Of a DNA stretch of 5,534 bases, positions 1 through 5,534 are shown piece by piece (positions within the stretch are counted from its first letter, which is position 1; every line of letters starts with the position of its first letter). This DNA comes from Verrucomicrobiales bacterium. GTDB lineage: Bacteria > Verrucomicrobiota > Verrucomicrobiia > Limisphaerales > UBA11320. The notes below the pieces were generated by a model, which made no database searches, was not told the origin of the DNA, and worked only from the letters and a program-made list of their open reading frames with translations. The stretch is taken from the NCBI GenBank assembly GCA_003452185.1, contig DMJJ01000534.1:1-5534 (forward strand), written 5' to 3'. The position numbers and the translations under genes were made by a program.

Positions 1-1418
1 CCCCAGGTGTTGTTGTTGCTTGACCGGATGAACTCCAGGGCGCTGCCGTCCGGCTTGAACCGGAAAACCCCCATGCTGAACCGGACGTGGCGCCCCCCGA
101 CTTCCCCCTCAAACCCGCTGTAGCCCACGGTGCCCCAGATCCAGTTGTCAAAACCCCAGTGGAGGTTGCTCGCGGTGGCGTGGGTGTCCCCCATGTTCCA
201 GCCGGAAAACAGGACTCGACGCTCGTCTGCCACGTCGTCCACGTTGGTGTCCCGCAGGAAGAGGGTGTGACCTCCCTCGATCACGATGAGGCCGCCGTTG
301 GCGAAGGCCATCCCGGTGGGAATCGAGAGCTTGTCGGCAAAGAGGGTGAACTTGTCGGCCCGACCGTCGCCGTCCGTGTCCTCGCAAATCTTGATCCGGT
401 CCCGGCCGCTCCCCTGGGGCTGCTGCTCGTTGGGGTAGTCGACGGTCTCCGCGATCCAGAGCCGGCCCCGCTCATCCCAGGCCATGCAGATCGGTTTCAG
501 GATGTCGGGGTCCGCGGCCCAGAGCGTGGAGGAAAATCCCTCCGGCACCGCGATGTGGCGGGCCGACTCGGCGGGCGGCAGTGGGAGCTGCATTCGGCCG
601 ATGGAGTCGCCGCTGCCGCCGGGCCCGTTTCCCCCGGGGTAGTTTGGGATGCGGGACGGGGCGTTCGTGTAGGGGAGGGGATCGAGCCCGGGGTTGGGCC
701 TGAGATCAAGGCTGGCCATGGCGGGCCCGGCCCCTGCGGCCCAGCGGATCCCGCTTTCCAGCAGGGCTTGGAAGCTGGCGGTTCCCCAAGTCCGCTGGTC
801 ATGCCCCCAGGCGGTGTAGAAGACGCGGCCTTTTCCCTGCTGCCGGACCCAGGTGTAGGGCTCGGCCAACCCCGCGGGGTCGCGCCGCTCGGAGAGCACC
901 ACCCGATCCTCGCCATGGCGCGTGTGCACGTAGGTCTCATCCCAGCTCTCAATCGGATGAAGCCCCGCCAGCACGGGGTGGCCAGGCCGGACATGGTGTT
1001 CCTGGAAGACCCCGGTGCCGTGGCTCTTGAACTGGGCTCCCACGAGCGCGGTGAACTTCGGGGAATTCAGGAAGCAGTAAGAGGCGCAGTGGATGGGCAG
1101 AAACCCCTTTCCCCCCTCGACGTACGAGAGCAGGGCAGCCTCCTGCTCCGGGCTGATGGCGGTGTGATTGGCGTACAGGAGCAACACATCGTAGGGGGCC
1201 AGGGTGGCGGGGGTGAGATCCTCAAGGCGCTCGGTGTAGGTCGACTCAATCCCGTGGGAGTCAAAGAACGGCTTGATCTGGCGGTAGCGGGCCCCGGGCT
1301 CATGGTGGCCCGAGTCCCCGAGGAAGAGCAGGCGGAGGGGCGCGGCGGCCTGGGGTCGCACGGGGGTTGCGAGAAGCGACAGTAGGGCGAGCAGGAGGCT
1401 GCGGGCGGTGAGGCGCAT
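1..1418 (-). CDS. ThuA domain / PVC-type dehydrogenase fusion protein, exported (3' end missing)
   Basis: The frame is open without a stop from the ATG at 1418-1416 to the window edge, giving 472 residues; the C-terminus lies outside. Residues 1-26 look like a signal peptide: basic start MRLTAR, Leu/Ala core, then PQAAA. Residues 28-230 are a ThuA-like (class I glutamine amidotransferase-like) domain, with LRLLFLGDSGHHEPG at the start, HCASYCF near 110-116, DETYVH at 160-165 and GKGRVFYTAWGHD at 195-207. A Gly/Pro/Asn-rich linker (about 231-285) follows. From about 290 comes the N-terminal part of the PVC 'putative membrane-bound dehydrogenase' propeller: MAWDERGRLWIAE, an EDTDGDGRADKF loop at 346-357, GDTH at 410-413 and a terminal NNNTW. 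Family members usually continue into HEAT-like repeats and a c-type heme domain with CXXCH; neither is visible here. ThuA is linked to trehalose/sugar use, so a role in carbohydrate breakdown is inferred; the substrate is unknown. The start is set by the signal peptide. Its ribosome binding site is weak (AGGGT about 14 nt upstream). Confidence 0.9.
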   Translation of the reverse strand, partial: MRLTARSLLLALLSLLATPVRPQAAAPLRLLFLGDSGHHEPGARYRQIKPFFDSHGIESTYTERLEDLTPATLAPYDVLLLYANHTAISPEQEAALLSYVEGGKGFLPIHCASYCFLNSPKFTALVGAQFKSHGTGVFQEHHVRPGHPVLAGLHPIESWDETYVHTRHGEDRVVLSERRDPAGLAEPYTWVRQQGKGRVFYTAWGHDQRTWGTASFQALLESGIRWAAGAGPAMASLDLRPNPGLDPLPYTNAPSRIPNYPGGNGPGGSGDSIGRMQLPLPPAESARHIAVPEGFSSTLWAADPDILKPICMAWDERGRLWIAETVDYPNEQQPQGSGRDRIKICEDTDGDGRADKFTLFADKLSIPTGMAFANGGLIVIEGGHTLFLRDTNVDDVADERRVLFSGWNMGDTHATASNLHWGFDNWIWGTVGYSGFEGEVGGRHVRFSMGVFRFKPDGSALEFIRSSNNNTW

Positions 1419-1579
1419 AGGCTGGCGGAGACCCTAGCAGGGCGAGCCCCGGGAAGTCATCCGGAACCGGCGGGCCGGGTCGTTTTCGCGACCGCTCCGT
1501 CGCCCCCTCGAAATACTGGCCCTTGCCCCGCCGGTGGGGGCTCCGTAAGCTGGCCCATCGTCGAGATGGAACTCAACCG
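1419..1579. promoter_or_regulatory. Divergent intergenic region between the ThuA-PVC gene and the M20 gene
   Basis: These 161 bp separate two divergently oriented start codons, so promoters for both genes are expected here. GGTCG at 1478-1482 and CGACC at 1489-1493 form a 5-bp inverted repeat around TTTTCG. This could be an operator or chance in GC-rich DNA. No strong consensus promoter and no recognisable regulator site was seen. On the minus strand only a poor -10-like TAGGGT lies upstream of the ThuA-PVC start. Confidence 0.45.
1523..1551 (+). promoter_or_regulatory. Possible sigma70-type promoter for the M20 gene
   Basis: TTGCCC (1523-1528, four of six matches to TTGACA) and TAAGCT (1546-1551, three of six matches to TATAAT) are separated by exactly 17 nt. 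This would place a transcript start near 1558 and leave a leader of about 20 nt before the ATG at 1580. The match is weak, and in GC-rich genomes such pairs arise by chance, so this is only the best candidate seen. Confidence 0.2.
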
Positions 1580-2713
1580 ATGAACCCTGTCGTCCGTCTG
1601 CTGCGCGACCTGATCGCGCTCCCCAGCGTCAACCCGGCCTTTGCGGCGGGGGCCGGCTCCCTCTCGGGGGAGCATCGCGTGGGGGACTACCTCCTCGCCG
1701 TGGGGGCCAGGGCGGGGCTGAGCGTTGAGCGCTGGCCTGTGACCGAGGGGCGGTCGAACGTCCTCATCCGGCTTTCGCCCGCGGGGCGGGTCCGGCATCG
1801 TGTGGTCATGGCCCCCCACATGGACACCGTGACGGTGGAGGAGCCGGAGCAGCTCGAACCGAGAGTGAAGGGGGGGCGGGTTCACGGGCGTGGGGCCTGC
1901 GACACCAAGGGCTCGGTGGCGACGATGTTCCAGGCTCTCGTGACGGTGGCGCGGGGTGGGGGCAGGCGTCCCGGCTCCACCGAGATTGTGCTGGCGGCGC
2001 TGGTGGACGAAGAGAGCGGCCAGGCCGGCTCCCGCTCGCTGGTGGCCGGGGGGTTCAAGGCCGACCTGGCGATCGTGGGGGAGCCGACGCTCCTCACCGT
2101 GGTCACGGCCCACAAGGGGGATCTTTGGCTGAGCGCGGAGACCCGCGGGCGGGCGGCCCACAGCTCCTGCCCGGAGCGGGGGCGGAACGCGATTGCGGAG
2201 ATGGCCCGTGTGGTTTCGATCCTTGAGGGGGAGTATGCGGCCGGACTGCGGCGTCGACGGCACCCGTTGCTCGGGGCCGCGACGGTGAACGTCGGGATGA
2301 TCGCCGGCGGCAGACAGCCAAACATCGTTCCGGATCGCTGCGAGATCCGCATCGACCGCCGGACCCTGCCGGGGGAGACCGATGCCGGGGTGACCCGGGG
2401 GATCCGGGCGTTGCTCCGAAGCAAGGGGGTGTCGGTGCGGGTGGCCGACTGGAAGGGGTTGCCGGCCGTCCCCCTGGAGACGGATCCGCGGCTCCCCCTG
2501 GTGCGCGGGCTGATGACGGCGGCCGGGCAACGGCGGCCGGCCGGGGTTCACTATTTCAGCGATGCCGGGGTGCTGTCCGGCGGGGGAATCCCCAGCGTGG
2601 TCTTCGGACCGGGGGACATCGCCCAGGCGCACACGCGTGACGAGTGGGTGGGGGTGAGGCAGCTGGAGCGGGGCGTCGCGGTGCTGACGCGGTTTCTGGA
2701 GGCCCTCCCGTGA
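1580..2713 (+). CDS. M20 family metallopeptidase / deacylase (ArgE/DapE/CPG2-type)
   Basis: This 377-residue protein has the usual length of a dinuclear-zinc M20 amidohydrolase, expected to be cytoplasmic because no signal peptide is seen. The metal site is complete by motif: H80 and D82 in APHMDT, D108 in GRGACDTKG, E144 (general base) and E145 in LVDEESG, E168 in VGEPT, and H351 in AQAHTRDEW. The lid/dimerisation domain runs from about 178 to 285 and holds the conserved H194 (RAAHSS), then NVGMIAGG, QPNIVPD and the DRRTLPGE segment. Family enzymes cleave N-acyl amino acids such as N-acetylornithine or N-succinyl-diaminopimelate, or small peptides. The motifs do not settle which, and no arginine or lysine pathway genes adjoin, so no symbol is given. 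ATG 1580 is preferred to an in-frame TTG at 1523, because MNPVVRLLRDLIALPSVNP is a normal family N-terminus while the upstream extension is Arg-rich and unlike it. The ribosome binding site is weak (GGA, 9 nt before the ATG). Confidence 0.9.
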   Translation: MNPVVRLLRDLIALPSVNPAFAAGAGSLSGEHRVGDYLLAVGARAGLSVERWPVTEGRSNVLIRLSPAGRVRHRVVMAPHMDTVTVEEPEQLEPRVKGGRVHGRGACDTKGSVATMFQALVTVARGGGRRPGSTEIVLAALVDEESGQAGSRSLVAGGFKADLAIVGEPTLLTVVTAHKGDLWLSAETRGRAAHSSCPERGRNAIAEMARVVSILEGEYAAGLRRRRHPLLGAATVNVGMIAGGRQPNIVPDRCEIRIDRRTLPGETDAGVTRGIRALLRSKGVSVRVADWKGLPAVPLETDPRLPLVRGLMTAAGQRRPAGVHYFSDAGVLSGGGIPSVVFGPGDIAQAHTRDEWVGVRQLERGVAVLTRFLEALP

Positions 2714-2736
2714 GCTGGCCCGGGGGGGCCGGGGAT

Positions 2737-2744
2737 GGAGGGGG
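2737..2744 (+). promoter_or_regulatory. Strong Shine-Dalgarno sequence of the flippase gene
   Basis: GGAGGGGG lies with its GGAGG core 6 nt before the ATG at 2748 and decides that start over the out-of-frame ATG at 2735. It is part of a G-rich stretch from 2722 to 2744. Confidence 0.7.
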
Positions 2745-2747
2745 ACG

Positions 2748-4001
2748 ATGAGCCGGTGGGGTTTTTTCCGCCAGGCGGCCTGGATCATCGCGACGACCAT
2801 CGGAGGGGGGCTCTTCGGGATGCTCTCGATGAAGGTCGTTTCCGCGCAGCTTCGGACCGGGAGCGGGGAGTTTGCGGCCTTCACCGCGCTGCAGCAGGGG
2901 CTCATCCTCTGCACCATCCCGTTCACTGGACTCCAGACGGCGTTCGCCTACCTGGCTGCGCGGGCCGAGGATCCCGCGGGCCGTGCGGCGCTCTCCGGGG
3001 CGATGCGGGGGCTGTGCCGCCTGCTGATCATTGCCTGGTTGGTGGCATGGTGCGGGGTGCTTGTTTTCCAGGGTCGGATTCTCGCGGGGCTCAAGCTGCC
3101 TCCCCCTGCGCTGTGGCTTGCGCTGCTCGCGGCGTTGCCGAGCGTGCTCACACCCGCGCTGTTCGGCGTGTTGCAGGGGCGGCAGGATTTCCGGTGGCTT
3201 GGGATCGCGGGGATCGTGAACAATGCGGCGCTCTTCTGCGGCATGGGGGTTGCGGTCACCTGGATGGCCCCCACGGCCACGGGGGCGGTGGCCGGGTTTT
3301 GTGCCGGGTGGTGGGCGGCCTTCGCGTTTGCCCTGCATCGGACCCGTTCCCACTGGCAGGTGCCGCCGGCCCGCTTCGACTTTATGCGGTTCTTCGGGAC
3401 ATTCATCCCGTTGAGCCTGGGGATGGGGCTTCCCACCTTCATGCTCCGGTGGGATTACCTGACGGTGAACCGGTTCTTTGAGGCGTCGCAGGGGACGGAC
3501 GGCTACACGGCGGCGCGGGTCGTGGGCGGGGCGGTGGCCTACCTCACCACGGCGCTCACCTGGGTGCTCTTCCCCAAGATCGTGCAGAGCGTCGCCCGCT
3601 CGGAGAAAACCCCCGCGCTCATGCAGGCGCTGGGGGCGGCGGCGCTCGTGGGAGCCGGGGCCGCGCTCGGGTGCATGGTGCTGCCGGAACTCCCGCTCCG
3701 GATCCTGGCGCCGAAGTACGTCTCCTTCTCGCGGCTCGTCCCGATGTGCGTCTGGGCGATCATCCCGCTCTCGCTTTCAACGATCCTGATCAACAACCTC
3801 ATGGCGCGGGAGCGCTACGGGGTGGTGCGGTGGATCCTCGTGCTGGCCGGGGGATACTGGGCCACGCTCCGGTTGTACCACCCGTCGTTCGAGGCGGTGA
3901 TTGGGGTGATGGGGGGATTCTGCACCCTGCTGCTCGCGACCTCGGTCCTCTGCACCTGGGTGGCCGGGCGACGCCCTGCGGCGGTCGACCTCCCGAGCTA
4001 G
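2748..4001 (+). CDS. Polytopic membrane protein, probable oligosaccharide/polysaccharide flippase (MOP superfamily)
   Basis: The 417-residue product is almost entirely hydrophobic, with about 11-12 predicted membrane segments (roughly 11-33, 43-70, 88-110, 118-142, 150-172, 175-197, 213-235, 258-280, 290-312, 328-350, 357-378, 381-405). The pattern fits Wzx/PST-type polysaccharide transporters: a VLQGRQDFRWLGIAGIVNN segment around 141-159, RWDYLTVNRFF at 234-244 before a conserved helix ending LFPKIVQ at 274-280, and RILAPKY at 318-324 leading into a helix ending LINNLMARE. Such proteins move lipid-linked sugars across the inner membrane for O-antigen, capsule or exopolysaccharide. It is slightly short for the family. 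The fold-level call is fairly firm; the substrate is unknown, and no glycosyltransferase gene adjoins to support a specific pathway. It follows the M20 gene by 34 bp on the same strand and is probably co-transcribed with it. Another MOP-type exporter is the main alternative. Confidence 0.75.
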   Translation: MSRWGFFRQAAWIIATTIGGGLFGMLSMKVVSAQLRTGSGEFAAFTALQQGLILCTIPFTGLQTAFAYLAARAEDPAGRAALSGAMRGLCRLLIIAWLVAWCGVLVFQGRILAGLKLPPPALWLALLAALPSVLTPALFGVLQGRQDFRWLGIAGIVNNAALFCGMGVAVTWMAPTATGAVAGFCAGWWAAFAFALHRTRSHWQVPPARFDFMRFFGTFIPLSLGMGLPTFMLRWDYLTVNRFFEASQGTDGYTAARVVGGAVAYLTTALTWVLFPKIVQSVARSEKTPALMQALGAAALVGAGAALGCMVLPELPLRILAPKYVSFSRLVPMCVWAIIPLSLSTILINNLMARERYGVVRWILVLAGGYWATLRLYHPSFEAVIGVMGGFCTLLLATSVLCTWVAGRRPAAVDLPS

Positions 4002-4017
4002 GGCGAGTCTCCGACGA

Positions 4018-4032
4018 GCCACCCCCGGTGGC
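4018..4032. terminator. Small GC hairpin in the convergent gap, possible weak terminator
   Basis: GCCACC (4018-4023) pairs with GGTGGC (4027-4032) around a CCC loop. It sits in the 50-bp gap between the convergent flippase and exbD genes, where transcripts from both sides should end. Neither strand has the following T run of an intrinsic terminator, and on the plus strand a G9 run (4036-4044) follows. It could act with Rho or be chance. Confidence 0.25.
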
Positions 4033-4051
4033 ACAGGGGGGGGGAGAAGGG

Positions 4052-4480
4052 TCAGCGGGCGGTGGCGGGCTTCTCCGTGATCGCGTTGATGCTTCCGACC
4101 TGCGCGACCTTCGCGGCATCGATCACCTTGATGACCTCCCCGAACGGGGCGTTTTTGTCCGCCTTGATGGCGACGGCGACCTTCGGATTGGCTTTGGCGG
4201 CGATGACGAGCTCGTTCTGGAGGCGCTCCAGGGTGACGGGCTTGGTCTCGATCCAGAAGAACGGGAAATTCGTGGCGACGAGCACGGTGAACGGCTTGCT
4301 GTCGGTCGAGGATCCCTGTCGGGCCTCCTTCGATTCCGGGAGGGCCAGTTTGAGGGAGGCCTCCCGGTTTTTGAAGTGCGTGGTCACCATGAGGAAGATG
4401 AGCACGACGATCAACACGTCGATGAGCGAGACGATGATGACCGAGGGGGCCGCCTTCCGTTTTTCGCGTCCAAATTTCAT
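4052..4480 (-). CDS. exbD: ExbD/TolR family biopolymer transport protein
   Basis: The 142-residue protein has the family's usual length and layout: a short basic cytoplasmic start (MKFGREKRK), one membrane helix at about 14-32, and a periplasmic domain. The helix reads SLIDVLIVVLIFLM and carries D21, the position of the protonatable aspartate essential in ExbD/TolR. The periplasmic part shows the expected VTLERLQNEL helix and the VAIKADKNAPFGEVIKVIDA segment near 100-125. ExbD pairs with ExbB to form the proton-driven motor of the inner membrane. It is the last gene of the minus-strand operon, 12 bp after exbB, with Shine-Dalgarno AAGGGAG (4494-4488) 7 nt before the ATG. ExbD and TolR cannot be told apart by sequence alone here; the symbol reflects the TonB-like neighbour. 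Confidence 0.9.
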   Translation of the reverse strand: MKFGREKRKAAPSVIIVSLIDVLIVVLIFLMVTTHFKNREASLKLALPESKEARQGSSTDSKPFTVLVATNFPFFWIETKPVTLERLQNELVIAAKANPKVAVAIKADKNAPFGEVIKVIDAAKVAQVGSINAITEKPATAR

Positions 4481-4487
4481 CGGATGG

Positions 4488-4494
4488 CTCCCTT
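4488..4494 (-). promoter_or_regulatory. Shine-Dalgarno of exbD overlapping the exbB stop codon
   Basis: On the minus strand AAGGGAG shares its first two bases with the exbB TAA stop (4495-4493) and lies 7 nt before the exbD ATG. Ribosomes ending on exbB are thus placed close to the exbD start, consistent with matched production of the two subunits. Confidence 0.65.
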
Positions 4495-5068
4495 ACTTGT
4501 TCGGGTGGTGCTTGCGGAGGAACTCGTCGCACGCCGTCTCCATCTCGACCGTGAAGGTCTCGACGCGGCGCGAATAGAAGCTCCAGGCGATGAGGGCGGG
4601 GATGGCGATCATCAGGCCGCCGAACGTGGCTCGGAGGGCGAGGGCGATCCCGCGGGCGAAGTCGGCGCTTTCCCCGGTGGCCACAAGCTTCATGGAGCCG
4701 AACAGCTCGATCAGCCCGTAGACCGTGCCGACGAGCCCCAGGAGCGGCGCGACCCCGACGAGGATCTCGAGGACGAAGAGATTCCGCTCGAGCTTGCTGA
4801 TCTCGTGCCGGGCGCGCGTTTGCACGAACTCCACGGTCTGCGACCGCTGCCAGTCGAGGTGGTCTGACGCGACGAGGATCAGGCGGCCAAGGCTGGACGG
4901 GTGTCGCCGGCAGGCTGCTCGAACCTCCTCAAGGTCGGCCGACCCGACCTTGCGGACGATGGAGTCGGGGACCACCCGGTCCCGCTGCAGCGAGATGCCG
5001 CGTTCGATGATGATGGTGACCCCGAGGATCGAGGCCGAGATGAGCGCCAGAAGGAACAGTGTTTCCAT
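4493..5068 (-). CDS. exbB: ExbB/TolQ/MotA family proton channel protein
   Basis: The 191-residue product has three membrane segments (about 1-22, 98-120, 143-165) in the ExbB/TolQ arrangement, with a cytoplasmic loop between the first two and a short cytoplasmic tail. The signature motifs are clear: VAPLLGLVGTVYGLIELF at 106-123 and ALRATFGGLMIAIPAL at 144-159. T115 and T148 fall where ExbB/TolQ threonines line the proton path. It is somewhat shorter than E. coli ExbB, lacking the extended N-terminal region, which is common among TolQ-like and PVC homologues. It should assemble as a pentamer around ExbD and energise the TonB/TolA-like partner encoded just upstream. The ATG at 5068 lies 4 nt after the stop of that gene, with no clear Shine-Dalgarno, which suggests translational coupling. 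Confidence 0.92.
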   Translation of the reverse strand: METLFLLALISASILGVTIIIERGISLQRDRVVPDSIVRKVGSADLEEVRAACRRHPSSLGRLILVASDHLDWQRSQTVEFVQTRARHEISKLERNLFVLEILVGVAPLLGLVGTVYGLIELFGSMKLVATGESADFARGIALALRATFGGLMIAIPALIAWSFYSRRVETFTVEMETACDEFLRKHHPNK

Positions 5069-5072
5069 AGGT

Positions 5073-5534
5073 TCAGAAGTAAAAGAACGTCAGCTTCACG
5101 GGGCGTACGTTACCCCCGATGATCCGGTGCATGTCGAGGGGCCACTTCGGGTAAGGGCTCGGGTCGGTGACGGCCCGTTCGCAGAGGTAACCGAGGGCTT
5201 CGCCCACCTCTGTCTCCGTCAGCTTCATGTCGGAGATCCGGCCGTCGAACAGGAGGTTGAACTCCAGCACCACCTTGCCGCTCCGGGGGCTGAGGGTGGA
5301 GTTGTCGATGAGGTAGTACCAGCGCTCCTGGATCGCCTTGATGAGGGCGGCGTCGTACTCGCCGAAGGGGGTGGCCTTGGCGTCCACCGAGAGCTTCCCG
5401 GCCCGTCGCACGCCGGCGTCCTGCTTCATCTTCTCGCCGGCGATTCCAGCCTGCTCCCGCGCGGCGGCCAGGGAGCGGGGGCGCTGCCGGGGGGGTGCGG
5501 GCGAGGAGGCCGGCTCGGGGGGAGGGGCCGGTTT
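5073..5534 (-). CDS. TonB/TolA-like periplasmic transducer, C-terminal part (5' end beyond window)
   Basis: The frame stays open from the TGA at 5075-5073 to the window edge, showing 153 residues; the N-terminus, where a membrane anchor is expected, is outside. An internal ATG at 5429 could be misread as the start, but coding continues upstream into a Pro-rich stretch (KPAPPPEPASSPAPPRQRPR) typical of the periplasm-spanning linker of TonB-like proteins. After a charged helix comes a C-terminal domain of about 95 residues with the TonB/TolA-fold pattern: YDAALIKAIQERWYYLID, then GKVVLEFNLLFDGRISDMKL (strand-DG-strand), a helix around GEALGYLCERAV, a PYPKWP segment and a final strand VKLTFFYF. 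Its role is inferred from the fold and from exbB and exbD directly downstream: carrying motor energy to outer-membrane receptors or the Tol system. Sequence similarity to classical TonB is low, so the call rests on layout and context. Confidence 0.7.
   Translation of the reverse strand, partial: KPAPPPEPASSPAPPRQRPRSLAAAREQAGIAGEKMKQDAGVRRAGKLSVDAKATPFGEYDAALIKAIQERWYYLIDNSTLSPRSGKVVLEFNLLFDGRISDMKLTETEVGEALGYLCERAVTDPSPYPKWPLDMHRIIGGNVRPVKLTFFYF

Noticed and set aside
87..1385. Plus-strand open frame of 432 codons opposite the ThuA-PVC gene
   Set aside because: Low-complexity Gly/Val/Pro composition without motifs; the minus strand carries two clear domains and a signal peptide across the same bases.
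1523..1579. TTG at 1523 as an upstream start for the M20 gene, adding 19 residues
   Set aside because: The added residues are Arg-rich and unlike the family N-terminus, while the ATG at 1580 gives a typical one.
1870..1895. G-rich run (G7, G3, G3, G4) with quadruplex potential
   Set aside because: It encodes the conserved GRVHGRGACD region of the M20 enzyme, so protein constraint and base composition explain it.
1457..2926. Minus-strand open frame of 489 codons antisense to the M20 gene
   Set aside because: It is rich in Pro, Arg, Gly and His with no recognisable motif, and lies opposite a gene with complete catalytic motifs. Long antisense frames are expected in such GC-rich DNA.
2556..3353. 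Minus-strand open frame of 265 codons across the M20-flippase junction
   Set aside because: Pro/Arg/Glu-rich low-complexity product antisense to real coding sequence, with no motif.
3671..4867. Plus-strand open frame of 398 codons spanning the end of the flippase and most of exbD and exbB
   Set aside because: It overlaps three well-supported genes, is unusually rich in Asp, Glu, Gly and Arg, and shows no domain pattern; a shadow of the opposite-strand codons.
5427..5429. ATG at 5429 as the start of the TonB/TolA-like gene
   Set aside because: The same frame continues upstream without a stop through a Pro-rich linker to the window edge, and a start here would leave the protein without an export signal or membrane anchor.

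Overview
The window is high-GC DNA (about two-thirds G+C by eye) that is densely coding and looks chromosomal. It most likely comes from Verrucomicrobiota or a related PVC-superphylum bacterium. The strongest taxonomic clue is the left-edge gene, a secreted ThuA-like domain fused to the N-terminal part of a PVC-type 'membrane-bound dehydrogenase' propeller, an architecture largely restricted to Planctomycetes and Verrucomicrobia. The TonB/TolA-like C-terminal domain at the right edge also resembles proteins I recall from Verrucomicrobia. No rRNA, tRNA, CRISPR array, insertion sequence or integrase was seen.

Layout: (1) 1-1418, minus strand, is the 5' part of the ThuA-PVC dehydrogenase gene, cut by the window start. 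(2) 1419-1579 is a 161-bp divergent intergenic region. (3) 1580-2713, plus strand, is an M20-family metallohydrolase of the ArgE/DapE/carboxypeptidase G2 type with all metal-site residues present. (4) 2748-4001, plus strand, is a polytopic membrane protein of the oligosaccharide-flippase (MOP) type, 34 bp downstream with a strong Shine-Dalgarno sequence. (5) 4002-4051 is a short convergent gap with a small GC hairpin. (6) 4052-5534, minus strand, is a compact three-gene operon transcribed right to left: a TonB/TolA-like protein (5' end beyond the window), then ExbB/TolQ, then ExbD/TolR.

The minus-strand trio should form an inner-membrane proton-driven motor (ExbB-ExbD) coupled to a periplasm-spanning transducer, powering outer-membrane uptake or envelope maintenance. 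The M20 enzyme and flippase are probably co-transcribed, but nothing here links their activities. The ThuA-PVC protein is probably exported and involved in carbohydrate or polymer breakdown.

Overall this looks like ordinary core or envelope gene content. I found no convincing undescribed system. The points most worth a second look are the divergent TonB/TolA-like protein and its tight coupling to exbB, and a G-rich run overlapping the flippase ribosome binding site.
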